64,000 bases of DNA from Aradus depressus. Taxonomy: Eukaryota; Arthropoda; Insecta; Hemiptera; Aradidae. The stretch covers positions 31,662,908 to 31,726,907 of the forward strand of contig OY759219.1 of the NCBI GenBank assembly GCA_963662175.1, given 5' to 3'. The notes below the pieces were generated by a model, which made no database searches, was not told where the DNA came from, and was given only the letters and a program-made list of their open reading frames with translations. Shown here one piece after another: positions 51,892 through 61,069 of the stretch. Every line of letters starts with the position of its first letter. Position 1 is the stretch's first letter. Position numbers and translations under genes: made by a program.

Positions 51892-51940
51892 ATCCGATTG
51901 TCATGGAACTTCATAATATGAAGTTCCATGACAATCGGAT
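51892..51940. repeat. Perfect palindrome, 23-bp arms
   Basis: The left arm 51892-51914 and right arm 51918-51940 are exact inverted copies (outer ATCCGATTGTCATGG, inner AACTTCAT) around AAT. No T-run follows that would suggest a terminator-like function. Confidence 0.95.
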
Positions 51941-51944
51941 ATTA

Positions 51945-52600
51945 TGTAGTATTCTTAAAGGCCAAATTGAAAAATACGCTATGCGACATCTCAAAGTATT
52001 GAGATGGAGGGGGGGGGAGGGGGGTAGGCCGAAATATAAAGATAGTGATAGGTCCTGGTAGGCCAAAATATAAAGAGGTCAATATAATCATAAGTAAATG
52101 TGAATATAATGAGACATAACATAATATAATGAGAAAGCAAGAAAATTATAAGCAGCGATAACAATATAGATTATCGATGTATAATGAAAAAATTCAGTAA
52201 AACTGAAAAGCACAGCCAAGTACGAAAAAAATGATTATTATATATATATTTTTATCTTTATATTTGCATATATAGATCACATGATATTTATTATACATTT
52301 TAAAAAATTTATGTAGGAAAAAGAAAAAAAAGTTATTTTCTGCCAATTTTGACCTTTTGAAACTTGGTCAGAAATGATTCTTTTTGGTGACTTTTTTTAT
52401 TTTTATTTTGTTCAGCTCTGAGTTCTCCAGATGGCTATGTCGGAAAAAACATCATTTTGTTAATAATATACTTTTTTCGATGCAAAAAGTGGCATTTGGT
52501 GTCATGAGAAAAGTAACACAGTAGTGTCTTTCGACATTTTTTTCGGATTTGGCCAGAGACACTGCCTTATCTCCTGATATGTACGTTGGCGATATGTATA
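51945..52600. other. No gene recognised
   Basis: Contains GGTAGGCC...AAATATAAAG twice (52024 and 52060) and a G-run at 52007-52024. Otherwise AT-rich. Confidence 0.45.
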
Positions 52601-52602
52601 TA

Positions 52603-52850
52603 TCTTGTAGTTAAAGCCCAAGCATGAGTCACAATGAGTAACTGTATATATTTTATTATTCATTTGTTGGCCTTATGGACAATGCATATTATCCATGACA
52701 CTCCCCCCCCCAAAAAAAAAAAAAAAAAAAAAAACTAAAGCACGCATTAGAGTCGGGCTCATGTCCATCAGAGTGACGAAAGAGCCCTCTGGTAATATGC
52801 GATATGACCTCGTAGTTAAAACCCTGGCATGAGTAATAAAATCTAACCTC
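52603..52850 (+). mobile_element. Two SINE-A 3' fragments with a long A-run
   Basis: 52603-52640 ends CATGAGTCACAATGAGTAAC. 52750-52850 has GAGTCGGGCTCATGTCCATC and CATGAGTAATAAAATCTAAC. A C-run and a 23-base A-run lie at about 52704-52734 between them. Confidence 0.7.
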
Positions 52851-52854
52851 GCTT

Positions 52855-53680
52855 CTGGGTGAAAAAAAATAAGTGCCTTCCACATAAATTTGTAAGGTTT
52901 GAGTTTACATATAAAACTTTGATTTGCTAACGTTGATGTTTAAAATATCAACAATGTATTATTTTAATTTAATTTAATTTATAGCTTATACGATATTATG
53001 ATTTCTGACAATTATTGAAGTGTAATGAATTGATTAAAAACTAAGCTCCCAAAAAGTTCATTTTATTTTATTATGTAATTATTAATTAATTCTTGCAAAC
53101 TTATTGTGTTAAAATTTTTGAAAAATTTTCAAAGATATAATTTTAAAAATTATATATCTGCAAAACTCTTTTAAATAATTATTTTATTTTTGTGCTGTGG
53201 GTACTAACTATTTTACAATATCTCCCTTTTTAAAGGTAATTTTTTATATCATTTTGAATTGTTTACCTATGTTTTCTTATTTGTTTGTATGCACAATTTA
53301 TTAAACAAGTTTGGGGTTTGGAAAACATGAATTTCCGAAAAACTCGACTTCGAAAACTACATTCAGCTGATTAAGTAACAAAACGCAGGAATAGAATACA
53401 CAGATATCAGTAAATAAATGCATAGTAATCAGATTTCATGAACTTTCCAAAGTTTTTATGCCTCTATTAGGCAAAATTTTAATAAGAAAACTTTTAGAGT
53501 TAATTTGATAAACTTCTACTGCAGATAATCTCGTATAATCTCTGTTCATAAAATTAGAGATAAAAGCGACAGTTTCAGTAGTGATGATACCAAGCCGAAA
53601 TTTGTTGTTTTTGCAAGGTTTTTTTATATTTTAATAATGTCCCAAAACACAGGATTTTCTTAGATAGGCTGAAATATATA
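52855..53680. other. No gene recognised
   Basis: Very AT-rich with TTTAATTTAATTTAATTT-like runs near 52973. R1-like GAAAACATGAATTTCCG near 53320. Confidence 0.45.
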
Positions 53681-53682
53681 AA

Positions 53683-53905
53683 AGTCGTCCGTAAATCACC
53701 GGCTATGAACTTCCCCAGCAAGAATTAATCAATTACGTTTTCGCTCTAACTCCAAAGCCAATTGAACGTTTAGGATAAAAATAAATATTTGAATTACTTA
53801 GTGGCTTCTGAGTCCTCATACTAAATTTTGTGTCGATTGAGAAAACGTGAAAATTAGTTGAAACCTCTATCTCGGATTTTCGTACTATTACTATTCTATA
53901 AGTAT
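53683..53905 (-). repeat. R1 and R2-like fragment
   Basis: GTCGTCCGTAAATCACCGGC and GAACTTCCCCAGCAAGAATT are the R1 tail. Near 53868 it joins ATCTCGGATTTTCGTACTAT, R2-like. Confidence 0.55.
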
Positions 53906-53972
53906 AAGAAAAAACATTTCAAAATACCGGCTTTTAAATAAAGCTCCTTAAAAACAAAAAAATACCGACATT

Positions 53973-54281
53973 TTGTTGTTACATCCGCAGGCAAAGACAA
54001 TAGACAAAAATAACAAACATTGGGTTCAGGATGTATTCTCGAAGATGGAACTCGGTCCTGCACTTCTTCAGAAATATGATCTAGAGAAATATATTTCTGG
54101 GAGACCTCCAGAGGAAATAAATAATAAAAAAAAAAAACGAGAAAGTGGAAAGACGAGATGGGAGAATGGATTCAAGAATGTGGTATATAGAGTGAATTGG
54201 ATCAGAGAGTTGCCAGGGATAGAGTCTGACGAAAAAGTTGTTGGTGAATCATCAACGATGAACTTCTCTAGAACGAATTAA
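53973..54281 (+). CDS. Unknown ORF, low confidence
   Basis: The 102-residue frame starts AKTIDKNNKHWVQDVFSKM-like and is rich in K, E and N. Its last third runs into R1 sequence (54225 on), so the stop is not native. I recognise no domain. It could be a remnant of an element ORF1, or chance. Confidence 0.2.
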   Translation: MLLHPQAKTIDKNNKHWVQDVFSKMELGPALLQKYDLEKYISGRPPEEINNKKKKRESGKTRWENGFKNVVYRVNWIRELPGIESDEKVVGESSTMNFSRTN

Positions 54282-54360
54282 TCCATGAACTTCTCCAGAA
54301 CGAATTAATCAATGAACATTTCCTCTCCACCTCCAAAACTGGCATATCCCACTCGCACAG
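54225..54360 (-). repeat. R1 tail with tandem duplication
   Basis: GTTGGTGAATCATCAACG, then ATGAACTTCTCnAGAACGAA repeated twice in a row (about 54260 and 54289). Confidence 0.65.
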
Positions 54361-54525
54361 CGTAGAGGCTAGACGACTACTGGCAAGAAAAAATAAAACT
54401 GCGGAAATACAACGTATTTTTCTAAGTTGAGGAACGCGGACATATTGTGGAATTTGTAATAAATAAATAAAACAAACTTGTTTTTTGAAATATTGTCAAT
54501 TCCACTATAGATATTTATAAAAATA

Positions 54526-54562
54526 AAACTACCGGTTTCGGTCTCACACCACCGTCAGGCCA
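54526..54562 (-). ncRNA. Hammerhead-like motif, family 2, left arm
   Basis: Minus strand: GGCC, CTGACGG (last core A changed to G), T, stem II GGT-GTGAG-ACC, GAA, stem III ACCGGT (palindrome), A, GTTT. The core change probably inactivates it. Confidence 0.45.
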
Positions 54563-54572
54563 GTTCATAACT

Positions 54573-54609
54573 AGACCTGACGATGGTGTGAGGCCGAAAC
54601 CGGTAGTTT
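54573..54609 (+). ncRNA. Hammerhead-like motif, family 2, right arm
   Basis: AGAC, CTGACGA, T, stem II GGT-GTGAG-GCC (one T-G wobble), GAA, stem III ACCGGT (perfect palindrome), A as predicted cleavage base, GTTT closing stem I with AGAC. All conserved core bases are present apart from the inserted T. Confidence 0.55.
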
Positions 54610-54704
54610 TATTTTTATAAATATCTTTAGTGGAACAGACAATATTTCAAAATACAAGTTTGTTTTATTTACAACGTCTTTTGTTTCTATTAGAAATAAA
54701 TATT

Positions 54705-55570
54705 ATTATGACCGAATAATTGATATTGATACGTTGAACAACGGGTGAATTCTTGGATTATTAATTATAAGTTCAGTAGAATTGTTATAATAATCTATCC
54801 AGGAATCAAATTCATTAGCTAATCTTGTAATTTAACTTAGAGAGATAAGTTATTGGCCCCGTAAGTAGTCAACGGTGGATGAATGTTGGGGATGGTTCAA
54901 CTTCCATTTCACTAAAATCCCATTCTCTCTCCCTCGACTAGAATGAATTTTCGGGGCATTATCTGTGACAGAATTATCTGTGGGGAAGTCAGAGCATCCA
55001 TAGAGACCCCTGGCTGAACGTTCTGAATATAGATTTATTGCCTGGTTGGCAACGTTTGCTCACCTAGTCTGGATTTACTAACAAAAAGTTAGCTTATTTA
55101 TACATTGTGATAGTTAAAAAAATGATAAATAAAATAAAATAATTATTCAAATAATTGAAATAATAAAAATAAACAAAAAGAATAAATAATTAAATAATAA
55201 AATTACCACTCCTCTAGAAATTATATCTCTGGTACTTTAATAAATTTTGATTTCTACAGTAGTTTCCGAAAAGAGCCCTAAAAAAATATCAAAAGTTCAA
55301 GACGTGCAATTTTTAAGAAAGTGCACATATTTTTTAAAAAAATTCCAATTAACAAACTTTTCATTTGGATTTCTAAAGAGATGCCATATTGTTTTTCTAA
55401 ATTTTGCAAAAATATTGAACCTAATCCAAAGGTTTTAAATTATCTTACTGGGCCAACAGAGAAAATGAATAACATAGAATACGAGAACAAATATTTGGGT
55501 TTATAGGATTAAATCTACGTTATAAAGTTAAAAACTGAGATGGAAATAAAAAAATTAAACTATTTTACAA
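54705..55570. other. No gene recognised
   Basis: AT-rich. Overlapping plus ORFs 55247-55438 and 55321-55506 have no recognisable domain. Confidence 0.45.
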
Positions 55571-55572
55571 AA

Positions 55573-55800
55573 TTAAATCTTACAGAATCGACCACTCCTA
55601 TCCTCTTCAGATGTTTCTGGAGGCAGTCGTGTCCAGTGAGCATCCTGAAGTTGGCTACCGCCACCCTCCGAGCCATGTCCCCAGCTATCCGATGTTTTTC
55701 CTCCAGTAGGACTCCCCATCTCTTGCCAGCAGCTGCGCTGATTTGGTGTTCTCTCAGCAGATCTTTGTCGCCAATACTTTTTTAAAGAATTTCGGAACAT
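55573..55800 (-). pseudogene. LINE ORF2 fragment (region after RT)
   Basis: The minus frame reads LLREHQISAAAGKRWGVLLE, then MARRVAVANFRMLTGHDCL and QKHLKRIGVVDSV. This 'R.VAxxFRLxTGHDxLxxHLxRIG' segment is typical of the C-terminal region of LINE polyproteins, just before a cysteine-rich motif, which is lost here. Richer in GC than its surroundings. No TSD was recognised. Confidence 0.75.
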
Positions 55801-55804
55801 ATTT

Positions 55805-56140
55805 CACTTGTTGTTGGTTGATGGGTTGTTGCGAGTTTTATATGGTTTGATGATCTTGGAGGCGTGATGCGGGACATATTTGTTCACAGCTCATGATGTG
55901 CATTCTGGAGCAGACATCCTCTTCTTTCTTCTCCTCCTAATTTGCTGCTATAGAAAAATGAAAAAATGATGATGCGGACTTTATGGACGGACAAACATCC
56001 ACACTCCGGAACAGACAGACGTGCACACCCGTGAAGCTAGACCAGCTCTCTCCCCTCCCCTCATGCCGAAGCCTTCTCAATTCAATTATAAATTATTTAA
56101 TGTTTTATTTTTTTCTTATTTAAAATTAATTAATTAATTA
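55805..56140. other. Unassigned, possibly the rest of the LINE above
   Basis: Moderate GC up to 56080, with no open frame aligned to known LINE parts. Then AT-rich up to the SINE duplication. Confidence 0.35.
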
Positions 56141-56155
56141 TATATAATATTATTA

Positions 56156-56506
56156 GAGGGCGCCGGTAGCTCAGTGGTATGCGTGCTTGACTTCTGAGCT
56201 CAAGGTCGTGGGTTCGTAACCCGATCGAGGCCCTTAGTTTATTTTATCTGGGAGGTAAAATAAACTTAAGCACGCCGTCCTTCGGATGGGACGTTAAGCG
56301 ATGGTCCCGAGCCTGTACGATGTCAGGTACTCGTTAAAGACCCCTACCCTAGGTGAATAAAAATTTAGGGTAGGCAATATTTAGGACTCCCACAGTAGAG
56401 TCGGGCTCATATCCACCAGAGTGTCGAAAGAGCGCTTTGGTAGTAGGCGATATGACCTCGTTGTTAAAGCCCGGGCATGAGTCATAAAACCTAACCTAAC
56501 CTATAT
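56156..56506 (+). mobile_element. SINE-A, full length reference copy
   Basis: The 13-bp TSD TATAATATTATTA lies at 56143-56155 and 56507-56519. The A box is at 56167-56178, and the B-box variant GGTTCGTAACCC at 56211-56222. The whole conserved body is intact, and the 3' tail CATAAAACCTAACCTAACCT contains two to three CCTAA units. The body is nearly free of differences from the commonest bases at each position in other copies. Confidence 0.95.
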
Positions 56507-56560
56507 TATAATATTATTATATTATAATTAGGATTGAAAAATTGAGAAGAAATTAATAGT

Positions 56561-56884
56561 TATTATGACTCATGCCCGGGCATTAACTACAAGGTCATAT
56601 CGCCTACTAACAGTAAGCTATTTCGTCACTCTGTTAAAATGAGCCTGACTCTACTGTGGGAGGTCCTAAATTTTGCCTATTTTTATACTCATAGGGTAGG
56701 AGTTTTTAATGAGTACCTGACATCGCATAGGATCAGGACCATTCCGTAGCGTCCAATTCGAAGGACGGCGTGCTTGAGTTCATTTTTTCCTCCCAGATAA
56801 AATAAACTGCCTTGGCCGGATTTTGAATCCTCGATCATGAGCTCAGTAAGCAAGCACGCATACCACTGAGTTATCGGCGCTCTC
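56561..56884 (-). mobile_element. SINE-A, diverged, inverted relative to its neighbour
   Basis: The minus strand carries GAGAGCGCCGATAACTCAGT (A box), a decayed B box (GGATTCAAAATCCGG), CACGCCGTCCTTCGAATTGG and CATGAGTCATAATAACTA. Inversely oriented to the copy 50 bp upstream, giving potential for a long hairpin transcript. Confidence 0.82.
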
Positions 56885-57148
56885 AAAAAAATTATTATTT
56901 TAAGATTATACATTAAGATCAGTCATTTCTAATTGAGATAGAAGGCCGAAATTGGGTACATATGCCTCATTCCGGTGCCAATGCATTTTATCAAAATTTC
57001 AACCAGATGAGTCCATCGTCATTGTTCATCGTCGATCCGTTGCGTCATATATCATGTCATTTTTTTCACGTTTGCTTGATTGACGTGTTGGTTTAACGTT
57101 TGGTTCTATGAATAAAATTGCCTTTTACAATATTTTAAGTAATTTTAA

Positions 57149-57668
57149 TCATATATATAAAGCTGAAAATGTCTGTGCGTTGTACCGCTATAACTCACGA
57201 ACGGCTTGATGGACTTAATTTTTTTTTGAATTTGTTCGTCATCGTCTGTGGAAGGTTATAGGCGTATTAGTACCTCAATATCTGGTCCATCCCAGCATCC
57301 ACCCACGCAATCTTTGTAACTCAAAAACCACTGCAATGATTAATGAGGAATCTTTTTGAATAGATAAGTTTTATCTACCGGAAGGTTAAGGTCTATTTTT
57401 TAATCAACCCCTGGTCCATCCCAGCATCCACACACGCAATCTTTGTAACTCGAAAACCATTGCAACGATTAATGAGAAATCTTTCTGAATAAATTAGTTT
57501 TAGCTCCAAAGCTAGCGTTACTACAGTTGAAGGACTATAAGCCTTATTCCGTATGAATAATTGAAAATTATAACATCATGAATGTACTGTCGAGGAACTG
57601 AATAGCCTTATAGGAGATATTGGGAGAAAAGTCAAAGTTACCCGGGCAACGCTGGGTATTACTGCTAG
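57149..57668 (+). mobile_element. Non-autonomous Helitron, complete
   Basis: The 5' end is TC (57149) after A; the 3' end is CTAG (57665-57668) before T, so the insertion lies between A and T as for Helitrons. Near the 3' end CCCGGGCAACGCTGGG can form a short hairpin about 8 bp from CTAG. The 520-bp interior is non-coding and holds a diverged tandem duplication (CTGGTCCATCCCAGCATCCA, ACGCAATCTTTGTAACTC at about 57284 and 57411). A RepHel-encoding relative must act in trans. Confidence 0.88.
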
Positions 57669-57669
57669 T

Positions 57670-58350
57670 ATTATTAAATTAAACCTTAGCTTCATAAAAA
57701 TCCGTTCAGCCAAACTCCAGATTTTAACAAAATCGTGTCACATATCACCGAGTTGGTACACATTAGAACACACATTTACTATCTCGCGTTGATGAATGCA
57801 CGAACAATTGTCAAGCTCAACAAAAAAAAATTATTTAAAAATGACCTATTGCAAAAATTGACTAGTTAGCCCCTTGAAACTCGTCATGGAAATAAAGAAA
57901 ATTGGGCACATTTCCAACCGTGAATTGGGGGAGAAACTTGGCAAATTTTCATATCTTACTAAAGGCATTAGCGGCTTCACTTACGAGGTAATTTCGGTAT
58001 CTATTTGCACAAACTGTTTGGACGTTTTGTCGAAAATATTGAAGTGAAGAGAAATTCTTATATTTTGTTGTTGTGTACTTGAATGTTGGGTGATTCTCGT
58101 GTGTCCGCCGTCACTCCTTGATAGATGTTTCTCAATTTATCATATACGTTCAGTATTGATAGCAGAAAACAGAAAGGCCTTTTGCAGAGATTTGGCTATT
58201 TGAAAATTGCCTAATTATAGCCTTCAATAGTTCACAAAAAATCAAGGTTTAACGTATAAATATTATTCCAAACAGTGTGCGTTTGGACGTATCGATAGTC
58301 TAATAACTTCTGATGAATAGTAAGTACTTCAATGTACACTAAAAGCACAT
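57670..58350. other. No feature recognised
   Basis: AT-rich, no open frame of note. Confidence 0.5.
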
Positions 58351-58697
58351 TAAAATTACAGATTTCTCATAGAAATAAAATATGTTGTCTTCCCACTGTT
58401 TTATTTTAGACCAGAACAGTGGTTCATCCATCATAGAATAACAAAATTTACAAATAATAAAAAGTATAAAAAATAACTCTTAAAGCATCAGGGTACAGAG
58501 TAAGATGATAAAAATTATAAAATTAACTTACCCCATTTACACAGCACAGCGGTTAAAAGACAACTGGCTAACCGCTGTGCTGTGTGGGTGGGGTAAGTTA
58601 ATTTTATAATTTTTATCTTCTTACTCTATACCCTGATGCTTTAAGAGTTATTTATACTTTTTATTATTTGTAAATTTTGTTATTCTATGATAGATGA

Positions 58698-58739
58698 ACC
58701 ACTGATGATGACGCTGTTGCATCGAAAACCGGTTCTGGT
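58698..58739 (+). ncRNA. Hammerhead-like motif, family 1 copy D
   Basis: ACCA, CTGATGA, T, stem II GACGC-TGTT-GCATC (one C-A mismatch), GAA, stem III AACCGGTT (perfect palindrome), C, TGGT. The inverted partner in the left arm (58395-58440) has lost the core by a deletion between CCACTG and TTCTGG. Confidence 0.58.
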
Positions 58740-58806
58740 GTAAAATGAAACAGTGGGAAGACAACATCTTTTATTTCTATGAGAAATCTCGTCCCACAAC
58801 ATCTTA

Positions 58807-59290
58807 CTATTAAATAAAATAAATAAAATAAAATAGCTTTATTGACATTATTTTAGAACAAAAGCCTCTCCTTTTGGAGGTTTTGAGTCTACTGCTCTTT
58901 CAACAGAAGAAAGAAAAGAAATTAACGATTGTTCCCAAATTAAATTAAATTATTTCTTAAGTATAACTGTTACTTCTTGATTAAAATAAAATAAAAATAA
59001 AACAAAACAAAAGCAAAAAGTAAAATGAGGGTTATTTCTTAAATAGTACTGTTACACATTTGTTTCATGTTTCTCTGTTGCTGGCCACTGTGCACCATCC
59101 ATCCCCTATTCTCTCCACTATCTCGTCCCTCCACCGCAGTCCTGGTCTTCCTTTTCCTCTTCTTCTGTCTCTAGGAATCCACTTCGTGCAGACTTTAGCC
59201 CATCGTCCAGGATCCATCCTTGTCACATGCCCGGCCCATCTCCACTTCATCAAGTGTGCTTCCTTCTGGATCCTGTCACTTATCTTTATT
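58807..59290 (-). mobile_element. LINE 3' end with (AAATA)n-type tail
   Basis: The minus frame 59065-59253 reads KWRWAGHVTRMDPGRWAK, then RRGKGRPGLRWRDEIVERIG, the C-terminus of an RTE/CR1-like LINE polyprotein. The 3' UTR contains CCTCCAAAAGGAGAGGC (hairpin) and the tail is a TTTTATT repeat (plus 58807-58840: AATAAAATAAATAAAATAAA). It differs from the LINE at 39280. Confidence 0.78.
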
Positions 59291-59401
59291 CATTCGCTGT
59301 TGCGTCGAAAACCGGTTCTGGTGTAAAATAAAACAGTGGGAAGACAACATATTTTATTTCTATGAGAAATCTCGTCCCACAACATCTTACTATTACATAT
59401 G
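59291..59401 (+). mobile_element. 5'-truncated Penelope pLTR, family 1
   Basis: Starts inside stem II (CGCTGTTGCGTC), keeps GAA, AACCGGTT, C, TGGT and the CAGTGGGAAGACAACAT block, and ends TACTATTACATATG. The CTGATGA box is missing, so the motif is inactive as it stands. Confidence 0.75.
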
Positions 59402-59414
59402 AAAATTACAGATA

Positions 59415-60055
59415 CGGATTATGGACAGTAACAATATTTTTGTAAATCTGAAAAAATGTTCATCTCAGAATGCAGGTTCTTATGAAAGCCAATATAGACG
59501 GCATGTGATGGACCAAGCAAAATTTAGGACGAGACCTCAAGGAAACTGTTGGCACTTGTCAAAAGTGACGAAGTGGAACGTTTGAGGTCATCTGCACATT
59601 TAACTTTTCCAATTTCAAGTTCAACTGGGAACTTACTTTGAAGATGCCTCAAGTAACTAAGTCCAACTTACCCAGACTGAAACCTATGTGAACATTAGCT
59701 ACTGCTCGTCTACTGAAAATGGCTCTAATGTCTCTTGCAATGTGCCTAACGCAATAGCTGAAAGCGTCTCTATAGCGAATCTAAAGCTCTTCGCTCAGTA
59801 TGCTAGTAGTCTGTACGACTACTATAGCCGTGAAGCTAACATGAGATCATTCCCCCACTAACTGGTTCAACTCCCCGGCATTTACCCTATCTCAAATTCA
59901 ATTTCGGGCAAACGGCAACAACTGTATAATATACAGTTTCAGAATGCAGGTTATTATGGAAGTCAATATTGGACTAAGTTTAAGGTAATATAGAAAGTGA
60001 TATCAAAAACAAAATCAGCTAAATTTCGTCTACATATTATGTATTGAAAAGAAGA
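59415..60055. other. No gene recognised; short direct repeat
   Basis: CAGAATGCAGGTTnTTATGnAAGnCAATAT occurs near 59468 and 59940. No open frame of note. Confidence 0.45.
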
Positions 60056-60062
60056 AAAAAGT

Positions 60063-60213
60063 ATAACTCATAAAGGAATTAATTTCTTTAATGCCCTTCC
60101 CCACTTCTTGAAGACAGTAGAAACAACAAGAAAATTTAAACTAAAAACGTTTATGTTAAAGAAAACCTTCTATTCAGAAAAAGGAATTTTTTTTTTCATT
60201 GTTCAAAAATAGT
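60063..60213 (+). pseudogene. LINE reverse transcriptase C-terminus
   Basis: The frame reads ITHKGINFFNALPHFLKTV, then ETTRKFKLKTFMLKKTFYS. The pattern 'KGxxxFNxLPxxIK......KFKxKLKxFLLxKxFYS' is the extreme C-terminus of CR1/L2/Daphne-like LINE reverse transcriptases. It ends at TAG about 60213. Upstream sequence does not continue the protein, so the copy is truncated. Confidence 0.78.
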
Positions 60214-60454
60214 GAAATAACCACAATAAAAAAATCGCGTTTTATATTAAAAAACATTATTTGATACATGGCTTTCATTTTTATTATTTTTTTGGCTAAG
60301 TTCCTCCTTTAAGGGCTGTTTTTTTATTATTTATATACTAATTTATTTTTCTTGTTTTTCTCTTTTATGTATTTTTATTAGCATTTTATTTATTTATTTA
60401 TATTTTATAATTGTTATAATTTTGTTTTCTTTCTCCTTTTTATAGTTCGCATAT

Positions 60455-60500
60455 TGTGACCTGAGGATGGGACATGAGAACGTCCCAAAATGTCGTCATG
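60455..60500 (+). ncRNA. Hammerhead-like motif, family 3
   Basis: GTGAC, CTGAGGA, T, stem II GGGAC-ATGAGAAC-GTCCC (perfect), AAA where GAA is expected, ATGT, C, GTCAT. GTGAC/GTCAT gives a five-pair stem I. The G-to-A change at the conserved base after stem II probably inactivates this copy. Confidence 0.42.
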
Positions 60501-60887
60501 AAAAAGACACTTTCAGAGAAGTTACCAAAAAATATTGTCTTCATTTTAATTTAATTAAAAAAAAAAAATGTATTATATACACTATCTACTGTATAAAATT
60601 ATTTTTTTTGAACTCATATTTTCGTATTCATTTATTCATTTCTTTTTACTTTTTAGTAGCATTGTTAATTCTAATCCATGTGTGTCAGACTGTAAGAGTT
60701 AATATCTGACGTATCCAAATACCATATTATGCTTTATCGAAAATAAAAATTATTATTATTATTATTATTGTAAAGGTCATAAATAGGGAGATGTTTTTCC
60801 CCAGGTTTGGGAGTCATTTATAAGTTACAGTGGTTGTGGTAACTAAAGCTAACTTTCAATAGAATATTTGAATAAAAGTTAGTTAGC

Positions 60888-61066
60888 TATTATGACTCAT
60901 ACGTGGGATTTAACTACGAGGTCATATCGGCTACTACCAGAGTACTCTTTTGTTATGAGCCCGACTCTACTGTGAGAGTCCTAAATGTTTCCTACTACCG
61001 CTCTGGTAGTAGGCGATATGACCTCGTAGTTAAAGCCCGGGCATGAGTCATAAAACCTAACCTAAC
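60888..61066. mobile_element. SINE-A 3' ends as an inverted pair
   Basis: 60888-60998 is the minus-strand SINE-A 3' half. 60999-61066 is the plus-strand 3' end (GGTAGTAGGCGATATGACCT to ATAAAACCTAACCTAAC). The two meet at a shared CTACTACCGC, forming a near-perfect hairpin. Confidence 0.8.
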
Positions 61067-61069
61067 ACT

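Larger units (their letters stand above)
54471..54700. mobile_element. Penelope-like inverted repeat, family 2
   Basis: The arms share ATATTTATAAAAATAAAACT and ACCGGTTTCGG and face each other around CAGTTCATAACTAGAC (54561-54576). Each arm holds a hammerhead-like motif. Outer arms continue to AAACAAACTTGT and its complement at about 54475 and 54665. The last 25 bp (CAACGTCTTTTGTTTCTATT) resemble the end of family 1. Confidence 0.72.
58364..59401. mobile_element. Composite Penelope-derived insertion with internal LINE
   Basis: The duplication AAAATTACAGAT at 58352-58363 and 59402-59413 brackets the whole block. It consists of a palindromic family-1 Penelope unit (58364-58806), a minus-strand LINE 3' end (58807-59290) and a 5'-truncated further pLTR (about 59291-59401). 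Because one duplication flanks everything, the parts probably entered as one product, or the LINE inserted later without leaving its own visible duplication. Confidence 0.78.
60063..60776 (+). mobile_element. CR1-like LINE 3' end with (ATT)n tail
   Basis: The C-terminal frame 60063-60213 is followed by an AT-rich 3' UTR ending CGAAAATAAAAATTATTATT and about seven ATT units. The UTR contains an embedded hammerhead-like block (60450-60545), which could be an independent insertion. It resembles the other (ATT)n-tailed 3' ends of the window. Confidence 0.7.

Noticed and set aside
783..56506. tRNA genes at the A and B boxes of SINE-A and SINE-B heads
   Set aside because: The heads lack a full cloverleaf with acceptor pairing, and each is followed by the same SINE body and target duplication, so they are SINE promoters and not tRNA genes.
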